From NCBI RefSeq assembly GCF_041088075.1, contig NZ_JBGCVY010000042.1, forward strand, positions 1 to 64,000: a DNA stretch of 64,000 bases, in the 5' to 3' direction. This DNA comes from Mucilaginibacter_A sp041088075 (GTDB taxonomy: Bacteria > Bacteroidota > Bacteroidia > Sphingobacteriales > Sphingobacteriaceae). The notes beneath the pieces are model-generated. The model did not search any database, had not been told where the DNA came from, and saw only the letters and a program-made list of their open reading frames with translations. Shown piece by piece: positions 10,535 through 20,240 of the stretch; position 1 is the stretch's first letter; every line of letters begins with the position of its first letter. Position numbers and translations under genes: made by a program.

Positions 10535-10546
10535 ATGCTTCTTTTA
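10535..10546 (+). repeat. Single 12-mer ATGCTTCTTTTA
   Basis: Exact copy followed by TCCCATAAAATTTTG. It is in the 'downstream' orientation relative to SusD. Confidence 0.85.
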
Positions 10547-10566
10547 TCCCATAAAATTTTGACCTC

Positions 10567-10790
10567 GAAGTTGTTTAAACTTAATTTTCTTGATAAATGC
10601 TGCTTTTATGGCTAAAAAAGATGGAAGGATACACCCCTAACCCCTCTCGAGAGGGGAAATATGGCGCCTACCTTTTTAACGTTAGAAAGGTAGCAAGCTT
10701 TGCTTCCCCTCTAGAGGGAGGGGTTAGGGGTGTGTCCTTTATTAATCATTAAATAAATAGAATAAGTAGCACCAAAAGGTTAAACAACTT
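10567..10790. repeat. Full MITE-like palindromic element, orientation A-core-B
   Basis: About 224 bp. Outer ends are AAGTTGTTTAAACTTAATT and GGTTAAACAACTT. Arm A has a diverged 12-mer (ATGCTGCTTTTA at about 10597). The core has CCCCTCTCGAGAGGGG on the left, a diverged CCCCTCTAGAGGGAGGGG on the right, and a central ACCTTTTTAACGTTAGAAAGGT palindrome. It ends in GGGGTGTGTCCTTTATTAAT. Confidence 0.85.
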
Positions 10791-10798
10791 CCTGCGCA

Positions 10799-10843
10799 AT
10801 ACTTCTTTTATCCACGTCAATTTTATCGGCATAAAAGAAGTAT
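10799..10843. repeat. Short inverted pair of the variant 12-mer
   Basis: ATACTTCTTTTA at 10799-10810 and TAAAAGAAGTAT at 10832-10843, 45 bp in all, with mutually complementary flanks (CAATTTTATCGGCA). Same architecture and size as the 44-bp pairs at 28543 and 43242. Confidence 0.85.
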
Positions 10844-10875
10844 TGTTAACAATTTTGGGCCCGACAAAAGGTTAT

Positions 10876-13800
10876 ATGAAATGTGTTTTAACAAGCTCTG
10901 CAAATAGGTTTATGCCCCATATTTTTATTGATCCTTTGGCCAAAGCAAATAGCCGTTCCACCCGAAAATTATTGGCCCTTTTGTCTGTATTGTTGCTGTC
11001 CGTGTACGGGTGTCATCGTTCCGGCCCGAACGACAAAGGCGTGGGGCAGGACAATGAGAAAACACTGTTCAGGTTACTCTCTCCCGAGCAAACCCATATT
11101 GATTTTGCCAATACCTTAACCGAAGGGTTAAACACCAACGTATTGATTTACCAGTACTTTTACAATGGTGGCGGCGTGGCCACAGGAGATTTGAACGGTG
11201 ATGGTTTGCAGGACATTTATTTTACCGGCAACATGGCCGATAATAAACTGTACTTGAACCAGGGGCATATGCAGTTTAAGGATGTTACGGCAATTTCAGG
11301 TGCAGCGGGGCGGCCGGGGCCATGGAAAACAGGCGTTACCCTGGTTGACTTGAACGGCGATGGCAAGCTGGATATTTATATCTGTTATTCTGGAAAACTG
11401 CGCCTTGAAAAAAGGGTAAACCAATTGTTTATCAACCAGGGAAACGATGCCAACGGCATACCCCAGTTTAAGGATATGACGGCCGAATATGGCCTCGATT
11501 TCCCTTCTTACAGTACCCAGGCTTATTTTTTTGATTATGACCGAGACGGCGACCTCGATTTATTATTAGTAAACCATAACATTCAACGCCTCAACATCCT
11601 GGACGATATTTCTGTAAAACAGTTGTTAAGCCAGCGCGATAACCAATCTGGGATACGGTTGTTAAGGAACGACAAAGGCCATTTTCAGGATGTTTCTACG
11701 GAGGCAGGCATTGTAAACACTTCTTTATCTTATGGCCTGGCTGCCGGTATTGCAGATGTGAACGGCGACGGCTGGCCTGATATTTACATTTCCAACGATT
11801 ACAGTGTGCCGGATCGGTTGTATATCAACAATGGCAAAGGAAAGTTTACCGATAAGCTTCAGCAACAGATTGGGCATACTTCATTTTATTCGATGGGCAA
11901 TGATATTGCCGACATCAATAATGACGGTGCGCCAGATATTTATACGCTGGATATGCTTCCGGAGGACAATAAGCGCCAGAAATTATTGTTCGGGGCGGAT
12001 AACTATGAAGCGTTTGATTTGAATATCAAGGTGGGTTTTTATTACCAATACATGCGCAACATGCTGCACCTTAACAATGGCAACAATACTTTTAGCGAGG
12101 TTGGGCAACTGGCAGGCATTTCAAATACCGACTGGAGCTGGTCGCCTTTGTTTGCCGATTATGACAACGACGGCTGGAAAGACCTTTTTGTAAGCAACGG
12201 TTATACCCGCGATTATACCAACATGGATTTTTTAAAATTTATGGGCGATAATTTGCGCGACAGAAGCGTGATGCGGCAGGACCTGCTGAACATTGTCAAC
12301 AAAATGGAATCGTCGCAGGTGAAAAGTTATTTTTTTAGAAATAACGGTAATGCCACTTTTACAAACAGTAGTGCAGATTGGGGCATCAGTTTGCCGTCGA
12401 ACAGTAACGGTGCGGCTTATGCAGATTTGGATAACGACGGCGACCTGGACCTTGTGGTCAACAATACTAATAAGCCAGCCTTTGTTTATGAGAACCAGGC
12501 CAACAAACAAAACGGCAACCAAAGTTTAACAGTTAACCTGAAAGGCGCTGATGGAAACACGCAGGGAATAGGCGCGAAAGTAACCATCTATTCGGGCAAT
12601 AAACAGCAATACCTGGAACAAATGCCTACCCGCGGTTTCCAATCCAGCGTATCGCCGGTTTTGCATTTTGGCCTGGGAAAAGATAAACAGGTAGATTCTT
12701 TGCGCATTACCTGGCAGCGCGGCAAATCGCAATTGCTGCAAAACATCAAGGCACAACAAATTACCTTGAATGAAAAAGATGCAACTGCCATCTACACTAA
12801 AAAACAACCGGTAAAAACAGTATTCAAAGAAATACAACCGCCAATTGCTTTCAAACAAATTGATAACACCACCAATGATTTTAAGCGGCAGCCATTGATG
12901 GTCAACCCCATTTCCTTTTCCGGTTCGTGCCTGGCAAAAGGCGATGTGAACGGCGACGGGCTGGAAGATGTTTATGTTGGCGGCCACGAGGGCAAACCTG
13001 GGGAATTGTACTTGCAGCAAAAAAACTCAAAGTTCATTAATAAAACGCTTCCCTGTTTTTATGCCGATAAAAACAGTACCGATGCGGCAACCGTTTTTTT
13101 TGATGCCAACGGCGATGGCAAGCCTGACCTTTATGTTTGCTCCGGCGGCTACGCAGATTATCTGCCCAACGACCCGCTTTTGCAGGACCGGCTGTATCTG
13201 AACGACGGCAAGGGAAATTTTACCAAATCTACCAATGCGCTGCCAAAAATGTCCGGCAGCAAAAGCTGTGTAAAAGTTGCTGATCTAAACGGAGACGGGT
13301 TTCCCGATTTGTTTGTTGGCGGCCGGGTAATTCCTGGAAGGTACCCCGAAACGCCGGAAAGTTATATTTTGATCAATGATGGCAAAGGGCATTTTGCCGA
13401 TGAAACAACAAAATATAATGCTTCCTTAAAAAACATCGGCATGGTAACGGATGCTGCCTGGGTGGACATGAACGGGGACAAGAAGTTGGACCTGGTGCTT
13501 GTGGGCGAATGGATGCCAATTACCGTGTTTGAAAATGCCGGCGGAAAACTAACAGAAGCAACTTACAAATATTTTGATAAAAAGTATGCAGGCTGGTGGA
13601 ACTGCCTGCAGGTGAATGATATTAACCAGGACGGTCATCCTGATCTGGTTGCCGGAAATTTGGGTCTGAACACGCAATGCAAGGCAACAGACCGGGAGCC
13701 GGCAGAAATGTACTATAAAGATTTTGATGACAACGGCTCGATAGACCCGATACTTTGTTTTTACATTCAGCACAAAAGCTACCCGTATGTAACCCGGGAC

Positions 13801-14283
13801 GAGCTGCTCGACCAGATCAGCATGATGCGGACACGTTTCCCGGATTATAAAAGTTATGCAGACGCTACCATTGACAAAGTATTTACACCCGAAGAAATGA
13901 AAGGGGCAAAGCAGCTAACCGCAAATTACTTAGCCACCGCTTGTTTTATCAGCAATGCCCAGGGGAAACTGCATCCGGTTTCATTGCCGTTACAAGCGCA
14001 ATATTCACCCGTATATACCATAACATCATTGGATTATGACCACGACGGAAATGAGGACTTGTTGCTTTGCGGCAACATCAACCACGGACGGCTGCGTTTT
14101 GGTAAATACGATGCCAATTATGGCGTATTGCTTAAAGGCGATGGCAAGGGAAATTACCAGTATATCAACCAGGAGCAATCCGGTTTTAATTTGTGGGGAG
14201 ATGTCAGGAATGTGCTCACAATAAATCATACATTGCTGTTTGGTATGGATGAAGGCCGGTTAAAAGCTTATAAACAACCATAA
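10876..14283 (+). CDS. FG-GAP/VCBS-repeat, ASPIC/UnbV (CRTAC1-like) lipoprotein
   Basis: Large exported lipoprotein built from calcium-binding FG-GAP/VCBS blades (recurring D-x-N-x-D-G-x-x-D such as DLNGDGLQDIY, DVNGDGWPDIY and DLDNDGDLDLV) arranged as two beta-propellers. Between them is an ASPIC/UnbV domain (VNLKGADGNTQGIGAKVTIY ... RGFQSSVSPVLHFGLG). The lipobox is LSVYGC. The frame is open back to a TTG at 10843, inside the 12-mer pair. ATG at 10876, preceded by AAAAGG, is a better start, and ATG at 10912 would give a tighter signal peptide. The family recurs beside SusC/D loci; its biochemical role is not established. It is probably surface-exposed and involved in glycan or protein binding (inference). 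Confidence 0.88.
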   Translation: MKCVLTSSANRFMPHIFIDPLAKANSRSTRKLLALLSVLLLSVYGCHRSGPNDKGVGQDNEKTLFRLLSPEQTHIDFANTLTEGLNTNVLIYQYFYNGGGVATGDLNGDGLQDIYFTGNMADNKLYLNQGHMQFKDVTAISGAAGRPGPWKTGVTLVDLNGDGKLDIYICYSGKLRLEKRVNQLFINQGNDANGIPQFKDMTAEYGLDFPSYSTQAYFFDYDRDGDLDLLLVNHNIQRLNILDDISVKQLLSQRDNQSGIRLLRNDKGHFQDVSTEAGIVNTSLSYGLAAGIADVNGDGWPDIYISNDYSVPDRLYINNGKGKFTDKLQQQIGHTSFYSMGNDIADINNDGAPDIYTLDMLPEDNKRQKLLFGADNYEAFDLNIKVGFYYQYMRNMLHLNNGNNTFSEVGQLAGISNTDWSWSPLFADYDNDGWKDLFVSNGYTRDYTNMDFLKFMGDNLRDRSVMRQDLLNIVNKMESSQVKSYFFRNNGNATFTNSSADWGISLPSNSNGAAYADLDNDGDLDLVVNNTNKPAFVYENQANKQNGNQSLTVNLKGADGNTQGIGAKVTIYSGNKQQYLEQMPTRGFQSSVSPVLHFGLGKDKQVDSLRITWQRGKSQLLQNIKAQQITLNEKDATAIYTKKQPVKTVFKEIQPPIAFKQIDNTTNDFKRQPLMVNPISFSGSCLAKGDVNGDGLEDVYVGGHEGKPGELYLQQKNSKFINKTLPCFYADKNSTDAATVFFDANGDGKPDLYVCSGGYADYLPNDPLLQDRLYLNDGKGNFTKSTNALPKMSGSKSCVKVADLNGDGFPDLFVGGRVIPGRYPETPESYILINDGKGHFADETTKYNASLKNIGMVTDAAWVDMNGDKKLDLVLVGEWMPITVFENAGGKLTEATYKYFDKKYAGWWNCLQVNDINQDGHPDLVAGNLGLNTQCKATDREPAEMYYKDFDDNGSIDPILCFYIQHKSYPYVTRDELLDQISMMRTRFPDYKSYADATIDKVFTPEEMKGAKQLTANYLATACFISNAQGKLHPVSLPLQAQYSPVYTITSLDYDHDGNEDLLLCGNINHGRLRFGKYDANYGVLLKGDGKGNYQYINQEQSGFNLWGDVRNVLTINHTLLFGMDEGRLKAYKQP

Positions 14284-14304
14284 GGGCCGTTTAATTTATA
14301 GCTA

Positions 14305-14521
14305 AACTTGTTTAAACTTTCATTATTCATTACATCGTTCATGTACATATATTTATTAAAGGACACACCCCTTGCCCCTCTCAAGAGGGGAAGCATCGCT
14401 TGCCATCTTTCTAACGTTTGGAAAGGCGCCGTTTGCAGGTTCCCCTCTTGAGAGGGGCAAGGGGTGTGTCCTTTATTTTTATGCCCTAAAAGAAGCATTC
14501 GGAATTAAGTTTAAACAATTT
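14305..14521. repeat. Full MITE-like palindromic element, orientation B-core-A
   Basis: About 217 bp, inverted relative to the copies at 4641, 10567 and 16110. Arm B (AAACTTGTTTAAACTTTC, ATTCATTACATCGTTCATGT) leads into AAAGGACACACC and the core. The palindromes here are CCCCTCTCAAGAGGGG and CCCCTCTTGAGAGGGG. The right arm contains TAAAAGAAGCAT at 14487-14498 and ends in AATTAAGTTTAAACAATT. Confidence 0.85.
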
Positions 14522-14538
14522 CGCCGGAAAAAAACAAC

Positions 14539-14632
14539 ATGCTTCTTTTAGCACATAAAAATTGGTGTCAGGAATTCGGTTTCCAAAAAAACACAGAAAG
14601 CCATACTGTTTTTTATATGATAAAAGAAGCAT
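14539..14632. repeat. Inverted 12-mer pair between genes
   Basis: ATGCTTCTTTTA at 14539-14550 followed by GCACATAAAAATTGG, and TAAAAGAAGCAT at 14621-14632 preceded by TTTTATATGA; 94 bp outer to outer. The right copy is 44 bases upstream of the next start codon. Confidence 0.85.
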
Positions 14633-14675
14633 TGAAAATAAACCTCAATAAAATTTAAACAAGTCCTGAAGACAG

Positions 14676-16010
14676 ATGAAAAGAAGTTCTTTAAGCATAG
14701 TGCTGTTGTTCGTTTTGTTCTTCGTTACAAGTAGCTGCTCCCAAAAAAAACAGCCCGAATTAACAAATCGTGATGTAAGCAAGGTCATCAGCCAAATGAG
14801 CGAGCTGATGGTCCATGATGTTACCAACCCGCCTTTGGCTGCAAGGTTTTTTGCATACAGTTGTTTGGCCGGGTATGAAGTGGTATCTGAAAACGACAAG
14901 CATATCAAAAGTATGCAGGGCGTATTGAATGAATATCCGGTTATCAAAGTCCCCAAGCAAATATCTGGCTACAATTATCAACTAAGTGCCGTACTTGCCA
15001 TGATGGAAACCGCCGGGAAATTACAGCCTTCGGGCAGTTTGCTTTTGAAATATGAAGAAAATTATTTGGATTCGTGCAGAAAGATAGGTTTCAGCGACGA
15101 GGTAATTGATAGTTCAAAACATTATGCAAAATTCATCAGCAAAAAAATCCTGGCTTATGCAAAAGCGGATAAGTACAGGCAGATCAATAATTATCCCCGT
15201 TATAAACTTAAAAAAACGCCCGGTAGTTGGGAGGTTACGCCTCCGGCATACTTAGTGCCGGTTGAACCTTATTTTAATACCATCCGTACTTTAACCCTTA
15301 ATTCTGCCTCACAATTTGTGCCCGATCCGCCCATCCCTTTTTCTACGGATAAAACATCTGCCTTTTATAAATTCCTACTTTTAAGTTATGCTAAAAGCGG
15401 CAATGGCTTATCTCAGGAAGAAAAGAACATTGCCAATTTTTGGGACTGCAACCCGTTTAATGTCCAAAACGAAGGGCACATGCTTTTCGGCTTAAAAAAA
15501 ATATCGCCCGGTGCACATTGGATGGGCATAACCGGGATTGCCTGCAACCAGGCTAAAACCAGTTTTTCTAAAACTGTGGAGGTAAATACAGTAGTGGCAG
15601 TAGGTTTATTGGATTGTTTTATTTGCTGTTGGGAAGACAAGTACCGAACCAACCGGATTCGGCCGGAAACAGCGATCCGCAGGTATATTGATGCCAGTTG
15701 GAAACCGTTGTTGCAAACACCGCCATTCCCGGAGTATATAAGCGGGCATTCTGTTGTATCAACCACCTCGGCCGTAATTCTTACCCATTATTTTGGCAAT
15801 AACTTTAAATACACAGATGATGTTGAGGTAAACTTTGGCATCCCGCCCCGGCATTTTAATTCATTTAACCAGGCTGCAAAAGAAGCTGCCATTTCAAGGT
15901 TTTGGGGAGGCATCCATTTTATGGATGCTATTGATAACGGCATTATCCAGGGTACAAAAGTTGGGAACTGGGTTATCAATAAAGTTAATAATGGAGCTAA
16001 GAAACCTTGA
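14676..16010 (+). CDS. Vanadium-dependent haloperoxidase / PAP2-type phosphatase family lipoprotein
   Basis: Exported lipoprotein of 444 aa (lipobox TSSC, Cys21) of the vanadium haloperoxidase/acid phosphatase superfamily. The three signature blocks are present in the last third: NRIRPETAIRRY (KxxxxxxRP-like block), PEYISGHSVVS (PSGH block) and AISRFWGGIHFMDAIDNG (SRxxxxxH block). The last two hold the His/Ser/Arg residues that bind vanadate or phosphate. Whether it acts as a haloperoxidase or a phosphatase cannot be told. It follows the FG-GAP lipoprotein within the susCD region, an association seen in other Bacteroidota as far as I know. It is preceded by a 12-mer inverted pair rather than co-transcribed tightly. 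Confidence 0.88.
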   Translation: MKRSSLSIVLLFVLFFVTSSCSQKKQPELTNRDVSKVISQMSELMVHDVTNPPLAARFFAYSCLAGYEVVSENDKHIKSMQGVLNEYPVIKVPKQISGYNYQLSAVLAMMETAGKLQPSGSLLLKYEENYLDSCRKIGFSDEVIDSSKHYAKFISKKILAYAKADKYRQINNYPRYKLKKTPGSWEVTPPAYLVPVEPYFNTIRTLTLNSASQFVPDPPIPFSTDKTSAFYKFLLLSYAKSGNGLSQEEKNIANFWDCNPFNVQNEGHMLFGLKKISPGAHWMGITGIACNQAKTSFSKTVEVNTVVAVGLLDCFICCWEDKYRTNRIRPETAIRRYIDASWKPLLQTPPFPEYISGHSVVSTTSAVILTHYFGNNFKYTDDVEVNFGIPPRHFNSFNQAAKEAAISRFWGGIHFMDAIDNGIIQGTKVGNWVINKVNNGAKKP

Positions 16011-16109
16011 TCAGTAAAAGCATACAGGGGCAAAGGTTATATAAAATTGTAAAAGTTTTTGCTGCTTCTGCGGATAAATTATGAAAGGATTTTTTAGATG
16101 ATTGATATC

Positions 16110-16325
16110 GAAGTTCTTTTAACTTATTTCCGGATGCTTCTTTTATGGCATAAAAATTAAGGACACACCCCTGACCCCCTCTCGAGAGGGGAAGCATAAT
16201 TTGCTACCTTTGTGGCTTTAGCAAGGTAGGCGCCATATTTCCCCTCTCGAGAGGGGGTTAGGGGTGTGTCCTTCAATATTACATTTAAATAAACAGAGTA
16301 ACCAACACTAAAAGTTTAAACAACT
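16110..16325. repeat. Full MITE-like palindromic element, orientation A-core-B
   Basis: About 216 bp. Arm A contains ATGCTTCTTTTA at 16134-16145 and GGCATAAAAATTAAGGACAC. The two CCCCTCTCGAGAGGGG palindromes flank a TACCTTTGTGGCTTTAGCAAGGTA centre. Arm B ends in AAAAGTTTAAACAACTCC. Confidence 0.85.
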
Positions 16326-16477
16326 CCGCTTAACCTTTCAATGCTTTTTTAAAAATTTTATTCTCAAATTGTACATATTGACAAGAAATAAGTACAAAAA
16401 GACATTTGATAAAGTCGGAATTTATAGTTCTTTGTTCAATATAATTATAACCTTTTTAAATCCGTTCAATTTATCAA

Positions 16478-16587
16478 ATGCTTCTTTTAGCACCTAAAAT
16501 TCATTGGCTTGGTTTTATCGCCTTGCCGCCGCATTTCTTATCAACAGGGGCGGGGCCAAACCAAATTTATAGGCATAAAAGAAGTAT
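16478..16587. repeat. Inverted 12-mer pair between genes
   Basis: ATGCTTCTTTTA at 16478-16489 and the variant TAAAAGAAGTAT at 16576-16587. Inner flanks are complementary (GGCTTGGTTT versus AAACCAAATTTATAGGCA). It ends 113 bases before the beta-galactosidase start. The remainder of the 16011-16699 gap (16326-16477) shows AT-rich sequence without recognizable features. Confidence 0.82.
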
Positions 16588-16699
16588 TATAAATTATGAG
16601 GACATGGCTTTAAGCAGGATTTAGAAATATAAAACAAGCGGTACAGGCACAAACTAACATAGCAGAAGAAAATATATAATCTCTACAAATTATTTCCTA

Positions 16700-19600
16700 A
16701 TGAACATAACATTTATGAGCAAACCCTTTTTTAAAAAACATACTTCCAGGTTTTTACTGGTTTTCTTTTTTGTTTTCATCCACAAAATGAGCCTGGGCTT
16801 TCAACAGCAAACAGGAGACGGACTGTCAAAATCAGATACGGCATACGTACCTAAAGAAATACAGGACCCGGAAAACCTTGGCATCAACAAAGAAGCCTAC
16901 CATGCCACTTTAATGCCTTATGCTTCGTTAAAAGAAGCTTTGGCCGCCAACCGTCATGCCTCTTCTTTTAGCCGCAGTTTGAACGGTATGTGGAAATTCC
17001 ATTGGGTTGACTGGCCACAAAAACGCCCGGTCAATTTTTATAAAACCTCGTATGATGTTTCCGGCTGGAAAGAGATCAAAGTACCGTCAAGCTGGCAGAT
17101 CCAGGGTTATGGCGTGCCCATCTACACCAACTTTACGTACCCGTTTAAAAAGGATTTCCCTTTTGTAATGAGCACCCCGCCCGAGAAATACACCGCTTTT
17201 AAGGAACGGAACCCGGTGGGCAGTTACCGCCGTGATTTTACCGTTCCTGCCGAATGGAAAGGCCGCCGTACGTTTATCACTTTTGACGGGGTTGATGCCG
17301 GTTTCTTTATCTGGGTAAACGGCCGCAAAGTAGGCTACAGTGTAAACAGTCGGAATGCCGCAGAATTTGATTTGACTAAATATATCAAACCGGGCAAAAA
17401 TACTTTGGCGGTGGAAGTTTACCGCCTTACCACAGGCAGCTACCTGGAAGACCAGGACATGTGGCGGATGAGCGGTATTTTTAGGAACGTTACCTTATGG
17501 AGCGCACCGCAGGGACACATCAGGGATTATTTTATCAAAACCAACCTGGACAAACAATACCGCAATGCAGAAGTGGTGGTTGGCGCGAAAGTGAAAAATT
17601 ACGGCACTACAGCGATCAAAGCCCAGGAAATAAAAGTTTCATTGTACAACGGCACAAGCGCCGTACCCGGAGCTACCGTTAAAAAGGCTGTACCGGCATT
17701 AAAGCCCGGCGAAGAGGTAACGGTAAATGCAAGTTTTAACGTAAACAACCCACAAAAGTGGACTGCCGAAACCCCAAAGCTTTACACTTCGGTAATCACC
17801 CTAAATGATGGAAACCGTACTGTTGAAACCATGTCTTCACGTACCGGTTTTAGAAATATTGAGATAAAAGGACGGCTATTCCTGGTCAATGGCGTGCCGA
17901 TCAAACTAAAAGGCGTTAACCGCCATGAGAACTGGCCGGAAGATGGCCACGCAATCACCGAAGATGAAATGATCAAAGATATTGTATTGATCAAACAGGC
18001 CAACTGTAACCATGTGCGTACCTGCCACTATTCTGACGACCCGAGATGGTATGAGTTGTGTGATGAGTACGGTATTTACTTAGTTGCCGAAGCCAATTTG
18101 GAGTGCCATGGTGCCTGGGACCAGTTTAACGAGGAGCCAAGAATCAAGGCTGCCCTTATTGACCGGAATGTGGCCAACGTGGAGAATTTTAAAAACCACC
18201 CATCGGTTATCATCTGGTCGTTAGGCAATGAGTGCGGCAGCGGAGGTTCTAACTTCAGGGCTATATTGGCAGCCATTAAAGCTATTGATGACCGGCCAAC
18301 ACATTATCAGGGTTTTGGTATCGGTGGAAAAAACCCGGCCGATATTGACAGCGAAATGTACACTCAAGTTGGTGAACTGGAAAAAAACGCCAACGACAAA
18401 ACTTTAACCAAGCCGTTTTATTTGTGTGAATATGCTCATGCCATGTTCAATTCTATGGGTTCGGTAGATATTTATAACGAGTTGTTTGACAAATATCCCC
18501 AACTATTGGGCGGTGCAATATGGGAGTGGCAAGATCAGGGCCTCTATAATAACCGTAACCCCCAGCACCCAATCATTGCTTACGGAGGTGGTTTTGGCGA
18601 TTATCCGAATGACCGTTATTTTATACACAAAGGTGTTGTATTTTCTGACAGATCCCCTAAACCGCATTACCCTGAGCTGAAACATGCTTATCAATGGATC
18701 AGTATCCGCGCTAAAGATTTGAAAAATGGCGTGGTTACCATCAAAAACCGGTACCAGTTTATCAACCTAAACGGTTTAAGGGCTAAATGGGAAATCAGTG
18801 AAAACGGTGCAGCTATATCTTCCGGTAACCTTGCTTTGGGTGAAATTAAACCGGGCGGGGAACAAGACGTAAAAATACCTTACAAAGTTGCCCCAAAACC
18901 GGGTGCCGAGTATTTTTTAAGGGTTTCTTTTGATTTGGCTTCAGATCAAATGTGGGCCAAAAAAGGTTATGAAGTTGCAGCACAGCAATTAGAACTGCCA
19001 ATGGCTATGCCAGCTTTAAAAACGCCTGTTGCGGCCGGCGGTGTTGCTTTGGCAGACAACAAAGACGCAGTTAAAGTAAACTGTTCAGGTTTCAATATTG
19101 AATTTGACAAAGCCAAAGGGACTTTTTCAAAAATGACAGCCAATGGCGATAACCTGTTGCGCGAAAACGGCGGCCCTATGTTGCACTTGTGGCGCGCACC
19201 GCATCAAAAAGACGATATGTGGGCATTCGAAAATTGGGACAAATATGGTTTGCAAACGTTAAGCTGGGTAGCCAGCGATGTAAAAAGCAGGCAGGTATCG
19301 GCCAATGAAGTTGAAATTTCGGCTAACCTGATAGGAACCGGCAAACAAGGTTTTGTCGTTCATAACCGGGTTACTTATACGATCAACAGCAACGGGCTGA
19401 TCAACGTGTCCAACAATGTAGATTTTAGTAAACCTGATCTGGTATTGGCCAGACTTGGCGTGCGTATGTTGCTGAGCAAAGACCTCAATAAGTTCGACTA
19501 CTTTGGTAGGGGCCCGATGGAAAATTATGCAGACAGAAAAAGCGGTTTTGATGTAGGCCACTATTCAAGTTCTGTAAACCAGCAGCTTACCCCATACGAA

Positions 19601-19921
19601 AAGCCAATGGAAGCAGGCAACCACGAGGATGTGCGCTGGGCCAAGCTTATTTCGGACAAAGGCGACGGGTTAACCGTGAAGCAGGACACCGCTTTGTTAC
19701 AGGTATCTGCCCTTCCGTACAGCGACGAAGAGATGACACCGGTAGAATATCGAATTGATTTGCCAAAAAGCAGCGGAACGGTTTTATGTGTCAGCCAAAA
19801 AACACTTGGTGTTGGTTCAAATGGTTGTGGCCCGCGGCCTTTAGAGCAATACCGCGTTTATGCAAAGCCTGCAACTTTTAGTTACCAAATCCAATTGTCG
19901 GGAAAACAGTTACAACCATAA
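16700..19921 (+). CDS. Glycoside hydrolase family 2 beta-galactosidase (LacZ type)
   Basis: Exported enzyme of 1073 aa hydrolysing terminal beta-D-galactosides. An N-terminal signal peptide (about residues 12-35) precedes the GH2 sugar-binding domain (NPVGSYRRDFTVPAEW ... GVDAGFFIWVNGRKVGYS), immunoglobulin-like domains, the TIM barrel and the C-terminal Bgal small-chain domain (ENGGPMLHLWRAPHQKDD ... NYADRKSG). The acid/base is Glu511 in SLGNECGSG and the nucleophile is Glu577 in LCEYAHAM. HECHGAW-like ECHGAWDQ is also conserved. The signal peptide implies periplasmic or surface action on products of the locus. Length matches the long LacZ class. Confidence 0.95.
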   Translation: MNITFMSKPFFKKHTSRFLLVFFFVFIHKMSLGFQQQTGDGLSKSDTAYVPKEIQDPENLGINKEAYHATLMPYASLKEALAANRHASSFSRSLNGMWKFHWVDWPQKRPVNFYKTSYDVSGWKEIKVPSSWQIQGYGVPIYTNFTYPFKKDFPFVMSTPPEKYTAFKERNPVGSYRRDFTVPAEWKGRRTFITFDGVDAGFFIWVNGRKVGYSVNSRNAAEFDLTKYIKPGKNTLAVEVYRLTTGSYLEDQDMWRMSGIFRNVTLWSAPQGHIRDYFIKTNLDKQYRNAEVVVGAKVKNYGTTAIKAQEIKVSLYNGTSAVPGATVKKAVPALKPGEEVTVNASFNVNNPQKWTAETPKLYTSVITLNDGNRTVETMSSRTGFRNIEIKGRLFLVNGVPIKLKGVNRHENWPEDGHAITEDEMIKDIVLIKQANCNHVRTCHYSDDPRWYELCDEYGIYLVAEANLECHGAWDQFNEEPRIKAALIDRNVANVENFKNHPSVIIWSLGNECGSGGSNFRAILAAIKAIDDRPTHYQGFGIGGKNPADIDSEMYTQVGELEKNANDKTLTKPFYLCEYAHAMFNSMGSVDIYNELFDKYPQLLGGAIWEWQDQGLYNNRNPQHPIIAYGGGFGDYPNDRYFIHKGVVFSDRSPKPHYPELKHAYQWISIRAKDLKNGVVTIKNRYQFINLNGLRAKWEISENGAAISSGNLALGEIKPGGEQDVKIPYKVAPKPGAEYFLRVSFDLASDQMWAKKGYEVAAQQLELPMAMPALKTPVAAGGVALADNKDAVKVNCSGFNIEFDKAKGTFSKMTANGDNLLRENGGPMLHLWRAPHQKDDMWAFENWDKYGLQTLSWVASDVKSRQVSANEVEISANLIGTGKQGFVVHNRVTYTINSNGLINVSNNVDFSKPDLVLARLGVRMLLSKDLNKFDYFGRGPMENYADRKSGFDVGHYSSSVNQQLTPYEKPMEAGNHEDVRWAKLISDKGDGLTVKQDTALLQVSALPYSDEEMTPVEYRIDLPKSSGTVLCVSQKTLGVGSNGCGPRPLEQYRVYAKPATFSYQIQLSGKQLQP

Positions 19922-20095
19922 TTTAATCCATTAACCGACATTGAAATAATGAAATGATAGGTGGTGCGCCATTACGCTTTGCCTTATTTAAAACGGATAG
20001 CCATTAACAGGGCAAAGTGCTTTGTTAGCTAGTCAAATTTGTTATTCAATATTGATTAAAAAGTAAATGCAGGTATTTTATCTGCATTTATTGCA

Positions 20096-20181
20096 ATGCT
20101 TCTTTTATGCCCTAAAAATTGGTTTGCATTTGATCTGGATTTTATAGAAATAGTCCTATTTTTAGGCGATAAAAGAAGCAT
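20096..20181. repeat. Inverted 12-mer pair between genes
   Basis: ATGCTTCTTTTA at 20096-20107 followed by TGCCCTAAAAATTGG, and TAAAAGAAGCAT at 20170-20181 preceded by CCTATTTTTAGGCGA; 86 bp. The right copy ends 59 bases before the next start codon. It occupies the middle of a 319-bp gap that is otherwise featureless. Confidence 0.85.
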
Positions 20182-20240
20182 CAGAAACAGGTTGAACAAG
20201 ATTTAAAATTGAAATTTACAACAGGTTTAAATTATTAATC

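Noticed and set aside
14268..14498. Open frames across the CTCGAG-containing palindromes (also at 47672-47893 and 15997-16197)
   Set aside because: They translate the MITE-like repeat itself and recur with each copy; no sign of protein-level selection.
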